A stretch of 42,509 nt of DNA, from the NCBI GenBank assembly GCA_900299395.1, contig OMJO01000015.1:1-42509 (forward strand), written 5' to 3'. Source of the DNA: a bacterium (GTDB taxonomy: Bacteria; Patescibacteriota; Saccharimonadia; Saccharimonadales; OMJO01). The notes beneath the pieces were generated by a model. That model was not told the origin of the DNA, did no database searches, and saw nothing but the letters and a program-made list of their open reading frames with translations. The first letter of the stretch is position 1. Each line of letters begins with the position of its first letter. Both the position numbers and the translations under genes were made by a program. Below are positions 1 to 9,573 of the stretch, one piece after another.

Positions 1-1
1 C

Positions 2-118
2 AATCGCGTGATTGGCGACGAACGGCAAGCAGTACGCTTGGCGCTTGTGCATGAATACGCTGCAGTTTTGAACCATGGTTTGCAACTGCTCAATATACCT
101 GCGCCAGAAAAGATGTAA
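2..118 (+). CDS. argS: Arginyl-tRNA synthetase, C-terminal end (partial, truncated by window start)
   Basis: Open frame from base 2 to TAA 116-118 translating ...GDERQAVRLALVHEYAAVLNHGLQLLNIPAPEKM*, matching the typical ArgS C-terminus (..RLALV..V..GL.LLGI.APE.M). Not in the ORF track. Confidence 0.75.
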   Translation, partial: NRVIGDERQAVRLALVHEYAAVLNHGLQLLNIPAPEKM

Positions 119-119
119 C

Positions 120-854
120 ATGGCAGCGCTCGAGGCAATTCGGAATGATTTACGCGCGGTTGCAACCCCAGGGCGGGCCAAGGCAAACGCTTGGTTCTTT
201 AAGACCGGAGAAGGGCAGTACGGCCATGGTGATAAATTCCTAGGTATAACGGTTCCCGAACAACGCAAAATTGCTCGAAATTACTACAAGGAACTCTCAC
301 TTGATGCTATTGAACAACTTTTACTGAGCCCATGGCATGAAGAGCGACTGACAGCGTTGTTCATGCTCGTTTTGTTGTATCAAAAAGGTGATAGTAAGGT
401 GCGCCAGTCTGTCGCAAGTTTGTACTTACAGCACACGAAGGACATTAATAATTGGGATCTTGTTGATAGTAGCGCTGCCTATATTCTGGGCCCACATCTC
501 GAGAAAAATCCTTACAAAATGAAGATATTGCGTAAATTTGCGGTCTCACACGATTTGTGGGAGCGACGCATTGCGGTACTCACCACGTTTTATTACATTC
601 GTCAGGGACGGGCCGATGAGGCTCTCGAGATAATCGAGCTTCTTAAAAACGACAAACATGATTTAATCCAGAAAGCAGTAGGGTGGATGCTGCGTGAAAT
701 CGGCAAAAATGTGGGGGAAGAAACGCTCACCAGTTTTCTCGACACAAATGCTCATGTGCTACCTCGAACCTGTTTACGCTACGCCATCGAGAGATTGGAC
801 CCGAGCGTGCGCCAGAAATACATGACACAAAAACTACGCAATAACGCGAATTAA
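120..854 (+). CDS. DNA alkylation repair (AlkD-like HEAT repeat) protein
   Basis: MAALEAIRNDLRAVATPGRAKANAWFFKTGEGQYGHGDKFLGITVPEQRKIARNYY..., typical AlkD-family N-terminus; ATG 120 preferred over 75. Confidence 0.8.
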   Translation: MAALEAIRNDLRAVATPGRAKANAWFFKTGEGQYGHGDKFLGITVPEQRKIARNYYKELSLDAIEQLLLSPWHEERLTALFMLVLLYQKGDSKVRQSVASLYLQHTKDINNWDLVDSSAAYILGPHLEKNPYKMKILRKFAVSHDLWERRIAVLTTFYYIRQGRADEALEIIELLKNDKHDLIQKAVGWMLREIGKNVGEETLTSFLDTNAHVLPRTCLRYAIERLDPSVRQKYMTQKLRNNAN

Positions 855-872
855 GTACATAATAATATTCAA

Positions 873-1127
873 ATGGTAGAGTTACTCGATATCTTTGCCC
901 GCGGTGGCGGGGGTGTCATCGTGAGTTATCTGGAGTGGCTACAAAACAGAGCTCATGAGCACTGGAAAGAGGATATGGTTAACCAGAAACTTCATGATAT
1001 GCTGGTGGGCGCAACAGAGGAAATATACAAATTCTCGGTTGCGCACAACCTAACGCTAAAGGAAGCGGCTTTTGCTGTCGCCATCAAGCGTATACTAGAT
1101 ACCAAGAGGAGGAATTCGCAATGGTAG
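873..1127 (+). CDS. Hypothetical small protein (84 aa)
   Basis: Intact ORF, overlaps the mscL start. Confidence 0.5.
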   Translation: MVELLDIFARGGGGVIVSYLEWLQNRAHEHWKEDMVNQKLHDMLVGATEEIYKFSVAHNLTLKEAAFAVAIKRILDTKRRNSQW

Positions 1128-1501
1128 TTAAGAAAAAAGAAGTAACAGTAACAGTTCCGGTGGTTAAAGCACCTAAATGGTTACAGGGATTTGTTGATTT
1201 TGTGCGAGAACAGGGTGTGGTCGGCTTAGCCGTCGGTCTTGTACTTGGTGTTGCAGCTAAAAGTGTCGTCGACTCGTTGGTCACCAACATATTTAACCCT
1301 CTTATAGGCCTGGTTGGTGGCGGTGGCAGCCTAGACAGTAAATATGTCTGTCTTAAAGAGGTTGGTGACGCTTGTCAGAATAAACTCGGCTATGGCTCGG
1401 TGCTAGGAGATCTCCTGAGTTTTGTGATTGTTGCTGCTGTCGTGTACTTTGTCGTAAAGGGTCTCAAGCTCGATAAGCTCGACAAAAAGAAAGAATCGTA
1501 A
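1121..1501 (+). CDS. mscL: Large-conductance mechanosensitive channel
   Basis: AGGAGG SD before ATG; FVREQGVVGLAVGLVLGVAAKSVVDSLVTNIFNPLIGL is MscL TM1. Confidence 0.92.
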   Translation: MVVKKKEVTVTVPVVKAPKWLQGFVDFVREQGVVGLAVGLVLGVAAKSVVDSLVTNIFNPLIGLVGGGGSLDSKYVCLKEVGDACQNKLGYGSVLGDLLSFVIVAAVVYFVVKGLKLDKLDKKKES

Positions 1502-1519
1502 GCTGAATCGTTGGGTGGC

Positions 1520-1897
1520 ATGAAACAAATTAATCAGCATCTGAACGAACAACAAAAAGACGTGTTGTTTAATAAAGCCACGGAAGCCCCGTTTACAGGC
1601 AAATTTTTGCATAACAAAGACGAAGGTTCGTACGTATGTGTCAACTGTGGCAGTGAGCTGTTTAGCTCGGACGCGAAATTTGATAGTGGCAGCGGATGGC
1701 CCAGTTTCTACGATATAGCGAAATCAGGGGCCGTGAAACTGGTAGACGACGCAAGCCATGGTATGCGTCGTACAGAGGTGGTTTGTGCGCATTGTGGTGC
1801 CCATCTGGGCCATCTGTTTGACGATGGTCCCACCGACAAGACGGGCAAGCGCTATTGTATCAATTCCGTTTGCCTTGATTTCAAGCACAAGCACTAA
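1520..1897 (+). CDS. msrB: Peptide methionine (R)-S-oxide reductase
   Basis: CVNCGSELF..SGSGWPSF..CAHCGAHLGHLFDDGP..RYCINS motifs with zinc cysteines. Confidence 0.95.
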   Translation: MKQINQHLNEQQKDVLFNKATEAPFTGKFLHNKDEGSYVCVNCGSELFSSDAKFDSGSGWPSFYDIAKSGAVKLVDDASHGMRRTEVVCAHCGAHLGHLFDDGPTDKTGKRYCINSVCLDFKHKH

Positions 1898-1934
1898 GTT
1901 GCTATACTCACATTATAAATAGGGGAGATTCAGG

Positions 1935-2440
1935 ATGGATCAGGGTCAACAAGCGCCAGTGAGTGTCGGTGAACCAATTAAAAAACAGGTAAAGCGAAGA
2001 GAATATTTACATGGCTACTAGTTCTCTTGCTGCTTAGTGGTGTGGGTGTGCTCAGGTATTTTTATAAGACGACTAATGACAAACTGCGTACAAAAAGCCA
2101 AGAACTCTCCAGTGCGTATACAGAGATTGAGCGCCGTAATGCTGTCGATAAGTTTATCTGGCAATACAACGACTCAAAGCTGAGTAATAACCTCTGTGGT
2201 AGTCAGGCTCTTGCTATGTTTGATGTCCATCTGACGAGTAAATACGCAGTGTTTAAATATATGTGCTCAGGCTTGGCATATAGGACAACCATACGAATTG
2301 GCGCGTTCAAAAAACTTGATAATGGAACATATGAGTTCACTTACGGCTCAGGGGGTGGAGACTCAACGAGTTTGCCAGGCTACATCTTTGATACAGATGC
2401 CGACTTTTTCTCGCGTTTCTACGGCGTAAAGCGCACCTAG
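1935..2440 (+). pseudogene. Small single-TM protein, reading frame interrupted near an A6 run
   Basis: SD AGGGGAG plus ATG 1935 gives MDQGQQAPVSVGEPIKK..., stopping at a TAG near 2019. The downstream frame gives ..KAKRIFTWLLVLLLLSGVGVLRYFYKTTND.. to 2440. One extra A in the 1980-1985 run joins them. Confidence 0.55.
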
Positions 2441-3171
2441 TTGCTGAAGAATTCTTCGAGGGTCGAGATGTTCTGTTTGTGCATTTCATTGGACAGCTCA
2501 GTGCAGATATAGCGGATATGCCATGGCTCGGCACGGTACCCAGTGATGCTTTCTTTGCCAGGGGTGTACCGCACGATAAAACCGTATTTGTAGGCATTGG
2601 CTGCCACCCACTTACCTTCTGGCAGGGTTCCAAAACAGTCCGAGACTTCGCATTTGCGGGCACCATCTTCCACATCCATGGCTAGGCCGGTTTGGTGCTC
2701 GCTGTAACCTGGTTTAGCGCTCTGGGTATCAGCTTTTGCTTGGCCATATTGTTTTACTTCATTGTTGTATACGGTCACTTGGGTTTGATACTAACGATAA
2801 CCACTGGCAAGCATGAGGTTTATATTTTCCTTTTTGGCTGCTGCAACTAGAGCTTCAAGGCCGCCAGCGGCTTCTTTGCGTAGTTTGCGTTCATCTGCAC
2901 CTGCACTTGGGCGGACTGGCACATTTGGTACGACTAAATCGGTAGGTGCATAACTTGCGCCAGCGGCGCGCTGTTTGTTGACGATCCACCAGATACTTCC
3001 TGGTTTCGTGGTTGAGTACTTTGTTTTATCGAACGTAACTTGCGAGGTCTGTTGCTGGGGTTTTTCGCCCTGCGCCACAGGTTTTATCTGTGTGTCGGAA
3101 TTGCGACCAACAAAAAATGCTGAAACCAAGATAATAAACACGATGCCAATCACAAACAGGTATTTTTTCAC
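2437..3171 (-). pseudogene. D-alanyl-D-alanine carboxypeptidase (VanY/M15B-like), interrupted by in-frame TAG at 2791-2793
   Basis: ORF pair in the same frame: MKKYLFVIGI..NLMLASGYR*YQTQVTVYNNEVKQYGQ..GYSEHQTGLAMDV..AEPWHIRY. M15B motifs SGYRSY, HxxGxAxD and EPWH are present across the stop. Confidence 0.85.
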
Positions 3172-3201
3172 CTCCTCAGTATAGCTGATATACTAGCGGC
3201 A

Positions 3202-3771
3202 ATGATTGATAAGAATGCTATCCCAACAAAACTCTTGTGGGTAGACCTCGAGATGACCGGCTTGGATGCGCAGCATGACGTTATCCTTGAGATTGCTGCG
3301 GAAATAACCGATTTTAACTTCAAAACATTGGCTAGCTATGAGGCACGAATACGCCAAAAGCGTGAAGTAGTTTTAGAACGTATGCAAAAAAATGTATGGT
3401 GGCGAGAGTATCCAGCAAACCGCGACGATTTTTTGAATAACTTGGATAAAGCCAAACCGCAAAGTGAGGTAGAGCAAGAACTCGTCGAACTTATGGGTAA
3501 ACATTTTGGTGATGAGCCGGCCGTTTTAGCAGGGAATTCTATACATAATGATCGTCTGTTTATTAAGCGGTGGATGCCCGCCCTTGACCTCAAGTTGCAC
3601 TACCGTATGCTCGATGTGACTTCGTGGAAAATGATCATGCAGGCCAAGTATGGCCAGAACTTCGAGAAAAAGGAAGTACACCGAGCATTTGATGATATTC
3701 AGGCGAGTATTGCTGAACTGCAGCATTATCTAGAATATTTCACGAGCCATGATGGATCACAAGACAGTTGA
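3202..3771 (+). CDS. orn: Oligoribonuclease (DEDD exonuclease)
   Basis: LLWVDLEMTGLD..ILEIAAEITD..LAGNSIHNDRLFIKRWMP..HRAFDDIQASI. Confidence 0.93.
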   Translation: MIDKNAIPTKLLWVDLEMTGLDAQHDVILEIAAEITDFNFKTLASYEARIRQKREVVLERMQKNVWWREYPANRDDFLNNLDKAKPQSEVEQELVELMGKHFGDEPAVLAGNSIHNDRLFIKRWMPALDLKLHYRMLDVTSWKMIMQAKYGQNFEKKEVHRAFDDIQASIAELQHYLEYFTSHDGSQDS

Positions 3772-4096
3772 AGAATACGTCCTGAGCATGCCAAACGCCG
3801 TGCTTGAATATCCGTTCGGCGAGGATGTTGCAGTCTACAAAGTAGACGGTAAGATGTTTGCGCTCATACCTGAAAAGTCAGACCCCGTGCGGATAAGCCT
3901 TAAGTGCGATCCATTGCTTTCAAAGGTGTTAAGAGAGAAATATGAGACAGTTATGGAAGGCTATCATCTGAACAAAAAGCATTGGAACACAATTGTACTC
4001 AGTGGCCAATTACCATGGGAGGATATCCAAGGTCTTATTCGGCATAGCTATCAGCTTGTTACTGGTAACGGGGGCGACGTACCAGCTATTGAGTAG
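3752..4096 (+). CDS. MmcQ/YjbR family DNA-binding protein
   Basis: MDHKTVEEYVLSMPNAVLEYPFGEDVAVYKVDGKMFALI...; overlaps the orn 3' end. Confidence 0.8.
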   Translation: MDHKTVEEYVLSMPNAVLEYPFGEDVAVYKVDGKMFALIPEKSDPVRISLKCDPLLSKVLREKYETVMEGYHLNKKHWNTIVLSGQLPWEDIQGLIRHSYQLVTGNGGDVPAIE

Positions 4097-4703
4097 TGGC
4101 GCTTGGCGCAAGTATGAGCCCAGCGTCGGTATAGGCATTATTAAGCGCGGTGCGGATTGATTTTGCTTTGGCGTTTGTGAAGGCGGTTTTTACGGCAGCC
4201 CGGTAGGCGTTGAGCTCTGTAGTTAACTCTTCGGTAAAAGGACTATCAAAGTTGTTATCTTTCTCTGCGGCGGTCAGTTTGGTATCGGTTGCACTGTTTT
4301 TGCCACTGGCTAAGTCTTTTTTATCAAGGGTGATGTTATTTTTTTTGAGTGCATCAAGCAGTGCTTTATTGTCGGCGGTAACACTGTATCCCGTAGTGAG
4401 TGCAAGACTACGTGTCTTCTGGTCTACTCCTTTAGTTGCGCCAATGTTCGCTACCCGAATAAGTTCGGATTGCTTGCGCGCGACACTAGTGAGCTCCTCG
4501 CGACTTTCTGCGCCACTTCTACCAAGGATAGTAAATAGTATGACGCCAAGTAGTAGCAGAACAACCACACCGGCAACCACAAAGATAATGCGCTGGGTTG
4601 TCGAGTTGCCACTGGGGACCATCTGTTTCTTGGGTTTTTTGGGATCTTCAAACAAGAATGCGTAGGGGTTTTGGCCGTTGGATTGGTTGGCATCATTACT
4701 CAC
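4086..4703 (-). CDS. Hypothetical single-TM protein with extracytoplasmic domain
   Basis: VSNDANQSNGQNPYAFLFEDPKKPKKQ...IIFVVAGVVVLLLLGVILFTILGRSG...; GTG start at 4703 inferred. Confidence 0.6.
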   Translation of the reverse strand: MSNDANQSNGQNPYAFLFEDPKKPKKQMVPSGNSTTQRIIFVVAGVVVLLLLGVILFTILGRSGAESREELTSVARKQSELIRVANIGATKGVDQKTRSLALTTGYSVTADNKALLDALKKNNITLDKKDLASGKNSATDTKLTAAEKDNNFDSPFTEELTTELNAYRAAVKTAFTNAKAKSIRTALNNAYTDAGLILAPSATTQ

Positions 4704-4874
4704 TCGTCTATTTAAACATAGGCAGCATCCAAAAGCACCAGAAGGGTATTCCATTATTGGTAAAAACATGGTATCGTATGTCGTCGACACTTTTCGGAGT
4801 TTGTCGCAATTCCGCGCAGCCTAGCTGTGCGTTGTTCTTTCTCGGTTCCGTCCAACCAGCAAGGGGTACATGCA

Positions 4875-5580
4875 GTGCACATCTTTGGTATTCGTATTCG
4901 GATCAGTCCGTCGTGGTTTGTGATCGGAGCGTTCTTCGCTCTCGACATGGCCAGCTGGCTGTCGTTGAAGCACGTGCCCGATGGCACGGCTTGGCACTGC
5001 GGAGCGTTCTACGCGGTCATGTTCGGTGGCAGCGTGCTCGCTCACGAGCTGGGGCACTCACGGGTCTTCCAGCACTACGGGGGGCACATCGAGCAGATCC
5101 AGCTCTGGGCTCTTGGTGGCATTGCCAGCTTGACAGGTGAGCCGGAGAAACCTCACCAAGAGTTCTGGGTGGCCATCGCCGGCCCGGCTGTGAGCATCAT
5201 GTTGGCGATCCTCTTCGGAGGTCTGACGTGGTTGTTCAGTTGGCTCGACGCCCCGTACTACCTGTGGTTCATCGCTCAGAGGTTGCTCATTCTCAACCTC
5301 GTGCTGGGCCTGTTCAACATGGTGCCGCTGTTCCCGCTCGATGGGGGGTCGCGTCTTGCGTTCGCTGCTCTGGTGGCGCATGAACGACATGGAACGTGCC
5401 ACGCGTTCGTCAGCAGCGCTGACCATCGGGACTGGTTTCGTCGTCAAGTGGACGTGCCTTGGCATGTTCATCTGGACGTTCCAGTTCCAGTGGCTGTGGT
5501 ACACATTCATGGCGATCTTCGTCAGCGGCATGGCCAAGCAGTACGTGGCGTGGATACGGACGCAGAAAGCCCAGGGATAG
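4875..5580 (+). pseudogene. M50 family site-2-type metalloprotease, GC-rich, apparent frameshift at G6 run 5343-5348
   Basis: VHIFGIRIRISPSWF..LAHELGHS (HExxH)..NMVPLFPLDGG, then the frame continues in ORF 5341-5580 as GGRVLRSLLWWRMNDMERATRSSA... Removing one G restores LDGGRVLRSLLWW. Confidence 0.8.
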
Positions 5581-5596
5581 GGCTGTGGCAAGCAGG

Positions 5597-5624
5597 GAGG
5601 GCTCGGCTTCACCGCTGAGCCCTC
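5597..5624 (+). terminator. GC-rich hairpin following the M50 gene (no T-tract)
   Basis: GAGGGCTC (5597-5604) / GAGCCCTC (5617-5624). Confidence 0.4.
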
Positions 5625-5662
5625 TCGCTCGCCCCTCTATCCCTAATTCATCTAAGATTTTG

Positions 5663-5686
5663 GAACCGCATAGGCGGTTCTTTTTT
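5663..5686 (+). terminator. Intrinsic terminator
   Basis: GAACCGC-ATAG-GCGGTTC followed by TTTTTT. Confidence 0.85.
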
Positions 5687-5730
5687 GTGCTTGTGCTTGA
5701 GAAGTGTCGATTAGCGTACAATGAGAGCAC

Positions 5731-7470
5731 ATGGATGCGGTAGAGGATATCAAGGGGCGCTTAAACATTGAGGACGTTATCAGCGAATACGTTCAGCTCA
5801 AACGTGCGGGTCGCAACTTCAAGGGCCTGAGCCCCTTTAACAGCGAAAAGACCGCAAGCTTTATGGTGAGCCCTGAAAAGCAAATCTGGCACGACTTCAG
5901 TAGCGGCAAGGGTGGAAACATGTTTAGCTTCATCATGGAAGTGGAGGGGCTGGATTTCAAAGGCACGCTGGAACTACTTGCCCGTAAAGCGGGAATAGAC
6001 CTCAGCCAGTATCGCACCGGACAAAGTGGTAATAGTCAGCTCAAGGAGCGTCTCTATGCGGCACATGAGCTCGCTACCAAGTTTTATCAGGCACACTTTT
6101 CTAAGAACCAGACAGCACTCGAGTACATTTTTAAAAAGCGTCAGTTTAGTAAGGATATTGCGCTCGCGTTCTGCATTGGTTACGCGCCAGGTAGTGGCCA
6201 GGCTCTTCTGACGTTTATGAAAAAGCAGGGTTATACCGTGAATGAGCTACAACAAGCCGGTTTAGCAACTCGCCGTTCACAAAGCGGCGACATGTTCCGC
6301 GATCGGATTATGATTCCACTCATGGATCCGCAAGGCAGGGTAATCGGTTTTACTGCGCGATTACTCGCCGAAAACCCGAACGCCCCAAAGTATCTCAATA
6401 CGCCTCAGACGCTGATTTATGACAAAGGTCGTCATGTATTTGGCCTGCACCTCGCCAAAGAGACGATACGAAAAGAAAAGTATAGCGTGGTGGTCGAGGG
6501 TAATCTGGACGTTATTGCCAGTCATCAGGCGGGAGTTAAGCACGTTGTCGCCACAGCGGGTACTGCCATGACAGAGATGCATCTCAAGGCACTTGGGCGG
6601 TTTGCGCCAGATGTTCGGTTAGCATTTGACCAGGACAGTGCGGGCATCGCTGCCACTGAGCGAGCCATACCGCTGGCGGCAAAATCAGGTGTCGTTCTGA
6701 GCATCATCGATATACCGGAAGGCAAAGACCCGGACGAACTTATAAAGAAAGACCCGACAGCATGGACGAAGGCAATTACCGAGCATCAGGATGCACAAGA
6801 CTGGCTCATACGCCAGTATGAAAAACGGGCAGATCTCAGCACCTATGCAGGCCGTGATACGTTCAAGCAGGCTGTGCTGGCATCTGTAAAACGGCTCGAG
6901 AGTGCCGGTGAGCAGGGACTCTATGCCAAAAAAGTTGCTCAAATATTGGGGTATAGTGAGGAAGCCATTCATGATGAACTAAAACTTATCAAAGAGGGGC
7001 GAACCACGTATAAGCAGTCCAAAGTTCGTGAGCAAAAAATTGATAAAACACACCTTGAGGGCAAAAAGGCTCAAGATCATTTGTTGGCCATATGTCTGCT
7101 ACAACCACCACTGCGGTATCATCTCGAACCACTTTCCACCGACATGTTGGTTGATGATGAGGCTCGGATGTTACTACGCTTTTTGCAGGACAACCCAGAG
7201 TTCAAGGGAGATTCTAAAGAGGCCAGCGCTTTGCATGAGATGGCAGATTATGTTAAAATTTTAGGTCTACAGTACGAGGAACTCTATCAGGATCTTGGGT
7301 TATTGGAACTTCGTAACGAAGCCACCCGGTTGCAGATTCGGTTGATAGACCACTATGTGAAAACGCAAAAGAAAAAACTGTCCGAGGCGCTTTTGACTGC
7401 TAATGAGACCAAAACGACCGAGCTACTTGAGCAAGTAAAGACCTTAGACGAACTACTAAAGAATCGCTAA
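5731..7470 (+). CDS. dnaG: DNA primase, divergent N-terminal zinc-binding domain
   Basis: [58 protein letters not shown]..; [29 protein letters not shown]. Confidence 0.95.
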   Translation: MDAVEDIKGRLNIEDVISEYVQLKRAGRNFKGLSPFNSEKTASFMVSPEKQIWHDFSSGKGGNMFSFIMEVEGLDFKGTLELLARKAGIDLSQYRTGQSGNSQLKERLYAAHELATKFYQAHFSKNQTALEYIFKKRQFSKDIALAFCIGYAPGSGQALLTFMKKQGYTVNELQQAGLATRRSQSGDMFRDRIMIPLMDPQGRVIGFTARLLAENPNAPKYLNTPQTLIYDKGRHVFGLHLAKETIRKEKYSVVVEGNLDVIASHQAGVKHVVATAGTAMTEMHLKALGRFAPDVRLAFDQDSAGIAATERAIPLAAKSGVVLSIIDIPEGKDPDELIKKDPTAWTKAITEHQDAQDWLIRQYEKRADLSTYAGRDTFKQAVLASVKRLESAGEQGLYAKKVAQILGYSEEAIHDELKLIKEGRTTYKQSKVREQKIDKTHLEGKKAQDHLLAICLLQPPLRYHLEPLSTDMLVDDEARMLLRFLQDNPEFKGDSKEASALHEMADYVKILGLQYEELYQDLGLLELRNEATRLQIRLIDHYVKTQKKKLSEALLTANETKTTELLEQVKTLDELLKNR

Positions 7471-7484
7471 ATAAGGAGGCATTT

Positions 7485-8612
7485 ATGGCAGATGACGACA
7501 GCGTTGTTGAGAATGCGGTGGATCCGGCATTGGTTCAAGCCAAACAGGATCTTATAGAAAAAGCAAAAAAAGATGGCAAAATCGACCAGCGGGATATTTT
7601 TGCGGTTATTGCCGATACCCCAGAAAATATCGACGTTCTGGATCAGCTCTACACAGAGCTGGCGGACGCTAATGTAGTAATTGGTGGGGTAACTGAGCCC
7701 AATCCAGAATCTTTTACCGACGAATGGGCTGAAGAAGAAGCTGAAGAAGAAGCGACTGATCAACCGGTGTACCTTGATGATGTATCAGATGACTCAGTGC
7801 GACTGTACTTGCGAGAAATAGGAAAGATTCCGCTGTTGACTGCAGAAGAAGAGCTGGCACTTGCTAAGCGAGTGGTGGCTGGTGAAAAGGATGCCAAGGA
7901 CAAAATGGCAGAAGCAAACATGCGCTTGGTGGTGAGTATCGCCAAACGGTATGTGGGCCGTGGTTTGGACCTGCTTGATCTTATACAAGAAGGAAACACC
8001 GGATTGCTGCGAGCGGTGGAGAAGTTTGACCCAGACAAGGGATTCAAATTTAGCACGTATGCTACGTGGTGGATTCGACAGGCTATTACACGTGCTATCG
8101 CCGATCAAGCTCGAACCATTCGTATTCCGGTGCACATGGTAGAGACTATCAACAAACTCCTCCGTACTCAGCGTCGCTTGACCCAGGAACTCAACCGAGA
8201 GCCCACCAACGAAGAGATTGCTAAGGCTATGGAAATCGAAGTGGAAAAAGTCGAACACATCATGAAGATAAAACAGGACATATCAAGTCTTGATGCCAGT
8301 GTTCGTGATGATGAGGAAGACTCTGTTTTGGCTGACTTCATCGAAGACGAAGACACGATTAGCCCTGAAGAATCTGCGACCGGCCAGCTTCTTAAAGAGC
8401 ATGTCAAAGACATGTTGGGCGCTCTAACCGAACGAGAACAAAAAATACTCAAGCTACGCTTCGGTCTCGAGGATGGCAAGAGTCATACGCTCGAAGAAGT
8501 AGGGCAAGAATTCAGCGTGACACGTGAGCGTATTCGCCAGATTGAGGCAAAGGCACTCGCCAAACTGCGCAAGCACAAGGACGCTAAGAAACTCCACGAT
8601 TACATCAAGTAG
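7485..8612 (+). CDS. rpoD: RNA polymerase primary sigma factor
   Basis: [71 protein letters not shown]; region 4 [25 protein letters not shown]. Confidence 0.97.
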   Translation: MADDDSVVENAVDPALVQAKQDLIEKAKKDGKIDQRDIFAVIADTPENIDVLDQLYTELADANVVIGGVTEPNPESFTDEWAEEEAEEEATDQPVYLDDVSDDSVRLYLREIGKIPLLTAEEELALAKRVVAGEKDAKDKMAEANMRLVVSIAKRYVGRGLDLLDLIQEGNTGLLRAVEKFDPDKGFKFSTYATWWIRQAITRAIADQARTIRIPVHMVETINKLLRTQRRLTQELNREPTNEEIAKAMEIEVEKVEHIMKIKQDISSLDASVRDDEEDSVLADFIEDEDTISPEESATGQLLKEHVKDMLGALTEREQKILKLRFGLEDGKSHTLEEVGQEFSVTRERIRQIEAKALAKLRKHKDAKKLHDYIK

Positions 8613-8621
8613 GAAGACATT

Positions 8622-9059
8622 ATGGCTGCAACAGTCGATGCGGAATTGGCGCAGTGGGAACGGATGGCAGCCCAGGAACATCCTGAGGTACTCCCTTTGT
8701 GCGTTGAAACGTTAGAAATAGCCACGCAACAATTGACCGAACGGGCTGACAATATTCAGGAGATACATGATGAACAGCGCTCACGTTTGCAAAAAGCAGG
8801 AGCGATTATCTTGGCTTCTGAAGCTGTAGTCTTGGCGCAGTCTGAGCTACTTGAGAGAGCTATCGGTGTCCAAGTTCCGGAAAAAATAGTGCTTGGTGTT
8901 GGGCTCCTCGCTGCAGGGGCAGCATTATTCAAGGAAGGTCTTCGCTTTGCACAGTACAGAATGGGGCTACAAAGAACACAAGAACGTGCTGATCAGGTTG
9001 GCTTATTGTACGAGCAAGCAGCACATCGAGCGCGAAGCATGGGTCTGCTTGGAGATTGA
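8622..9059 (+). CDS. Hypothetical protein
   Basis: 145-aa ORF with an upstream GGAAG SD; hydrophobic stretch IVLGVGLLAAGAALF. Confidence 0.6.
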   Translation: MAATVDAELAQWERMAAQEHPEVLPLCVETLEIATQQLTERADNIQEIHDEQRSRLQKAGAIILASEAVVLAQSELLERAIGVQVPEKIVLGVGLLAAGAALFKEGLRFAQYRMGLQRTQERADQVGLLYEQAAHRARSMGLLGD

Positions 9060-9084
9060 CTTTTTAGCATAAGCGTGGTATTGT
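9056..9084 (+). promoter_or_regulatory. Sigma70-type promoter for the 9117 gene
   Basis: TTGACT-N17-TATTGT. Confidence 0.55.
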
Positions 9085-9116
9085 GATAGTACCTAGTATT
9101 AACACACAAACTCACG

Positions 9117-9572
9117 ATGAACGAATTACTTACACAACCAGGCGACCCAATGTTTGACGAAATCGAACAGGCACGATTGGCTGCTGCACAAGCGCAGGGA
9201 GCCACGGTTGAAGAGGGCATTGACCCAGCCTCTGGCAATGATGTCGTTCGAATTGAAGCTGGGCATAGTACTATTGAGGCAGCCAGTGATTTTCAGCCTG
9301 CCACTAACGGCCTGGAGATAGATACCAGCAGGGTAGAGGCCAGTACCGAAAAAGATACGCCAAACGGACACGTCAACTACAAGGCACACGTTGTAACGCA
9401 TCGGTATCCAGACGGTGATAGCTTTTCAAGTGGGCAGGCGGAGATTTATCGAACATTACCTAACGGCAAGGAAGTGATTCGTCGGAGTAATAACCCAGAA
9501 CGGGCACGGCAACTGACTAGCGCCATCGCTAGTCGTATGATTAGTGAAGCTCGTTCGGACCGAATTCGCTAG
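9117..9572 (+). CDS. Hypothetical protein
   Basis: 151-aa intact ORF. Confidence 0.55.
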   Translation: MNELLTQPGDPMFDEIEQARLAAAQAQGATVEEGIDPASGNDVVRIEAGHSTIEAASDFQPATNGLEIDTSRVEASTEKDTPNGHVNYKAHVVTHRYPDGDSFSSGQAEIYRTLPNGKEVIRRSNNPERARQLTSAIASRMISEARSDRIR

Positions 9573-9573
9573 A

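Noticed and set aside
1980-1986. AAAAAAC as a programmed -1 frameshift heptamer
   Set aside because: Zero-frame phasing is AAA AAA C, not A AAA AAC, and no downstream stimulatory hairpin was evident. A simple one-base indel is the more economical explanation.
2791-2793. Genome-wide stop-codon recoding of TAG
   Set aside because: Other genes in the window end cleanly at TAG (for example pol I, MmcQ-like, RNase J) without extension, so a single mutation, polymorphism or error is favoured.
7730-7753. 12-bp tandem repeat GCTGAAGAAGAA x2 in rpoD
   Set aside because: Codes for an acidic AEEEAEEEA linker; ordinary low-complexity sequence.
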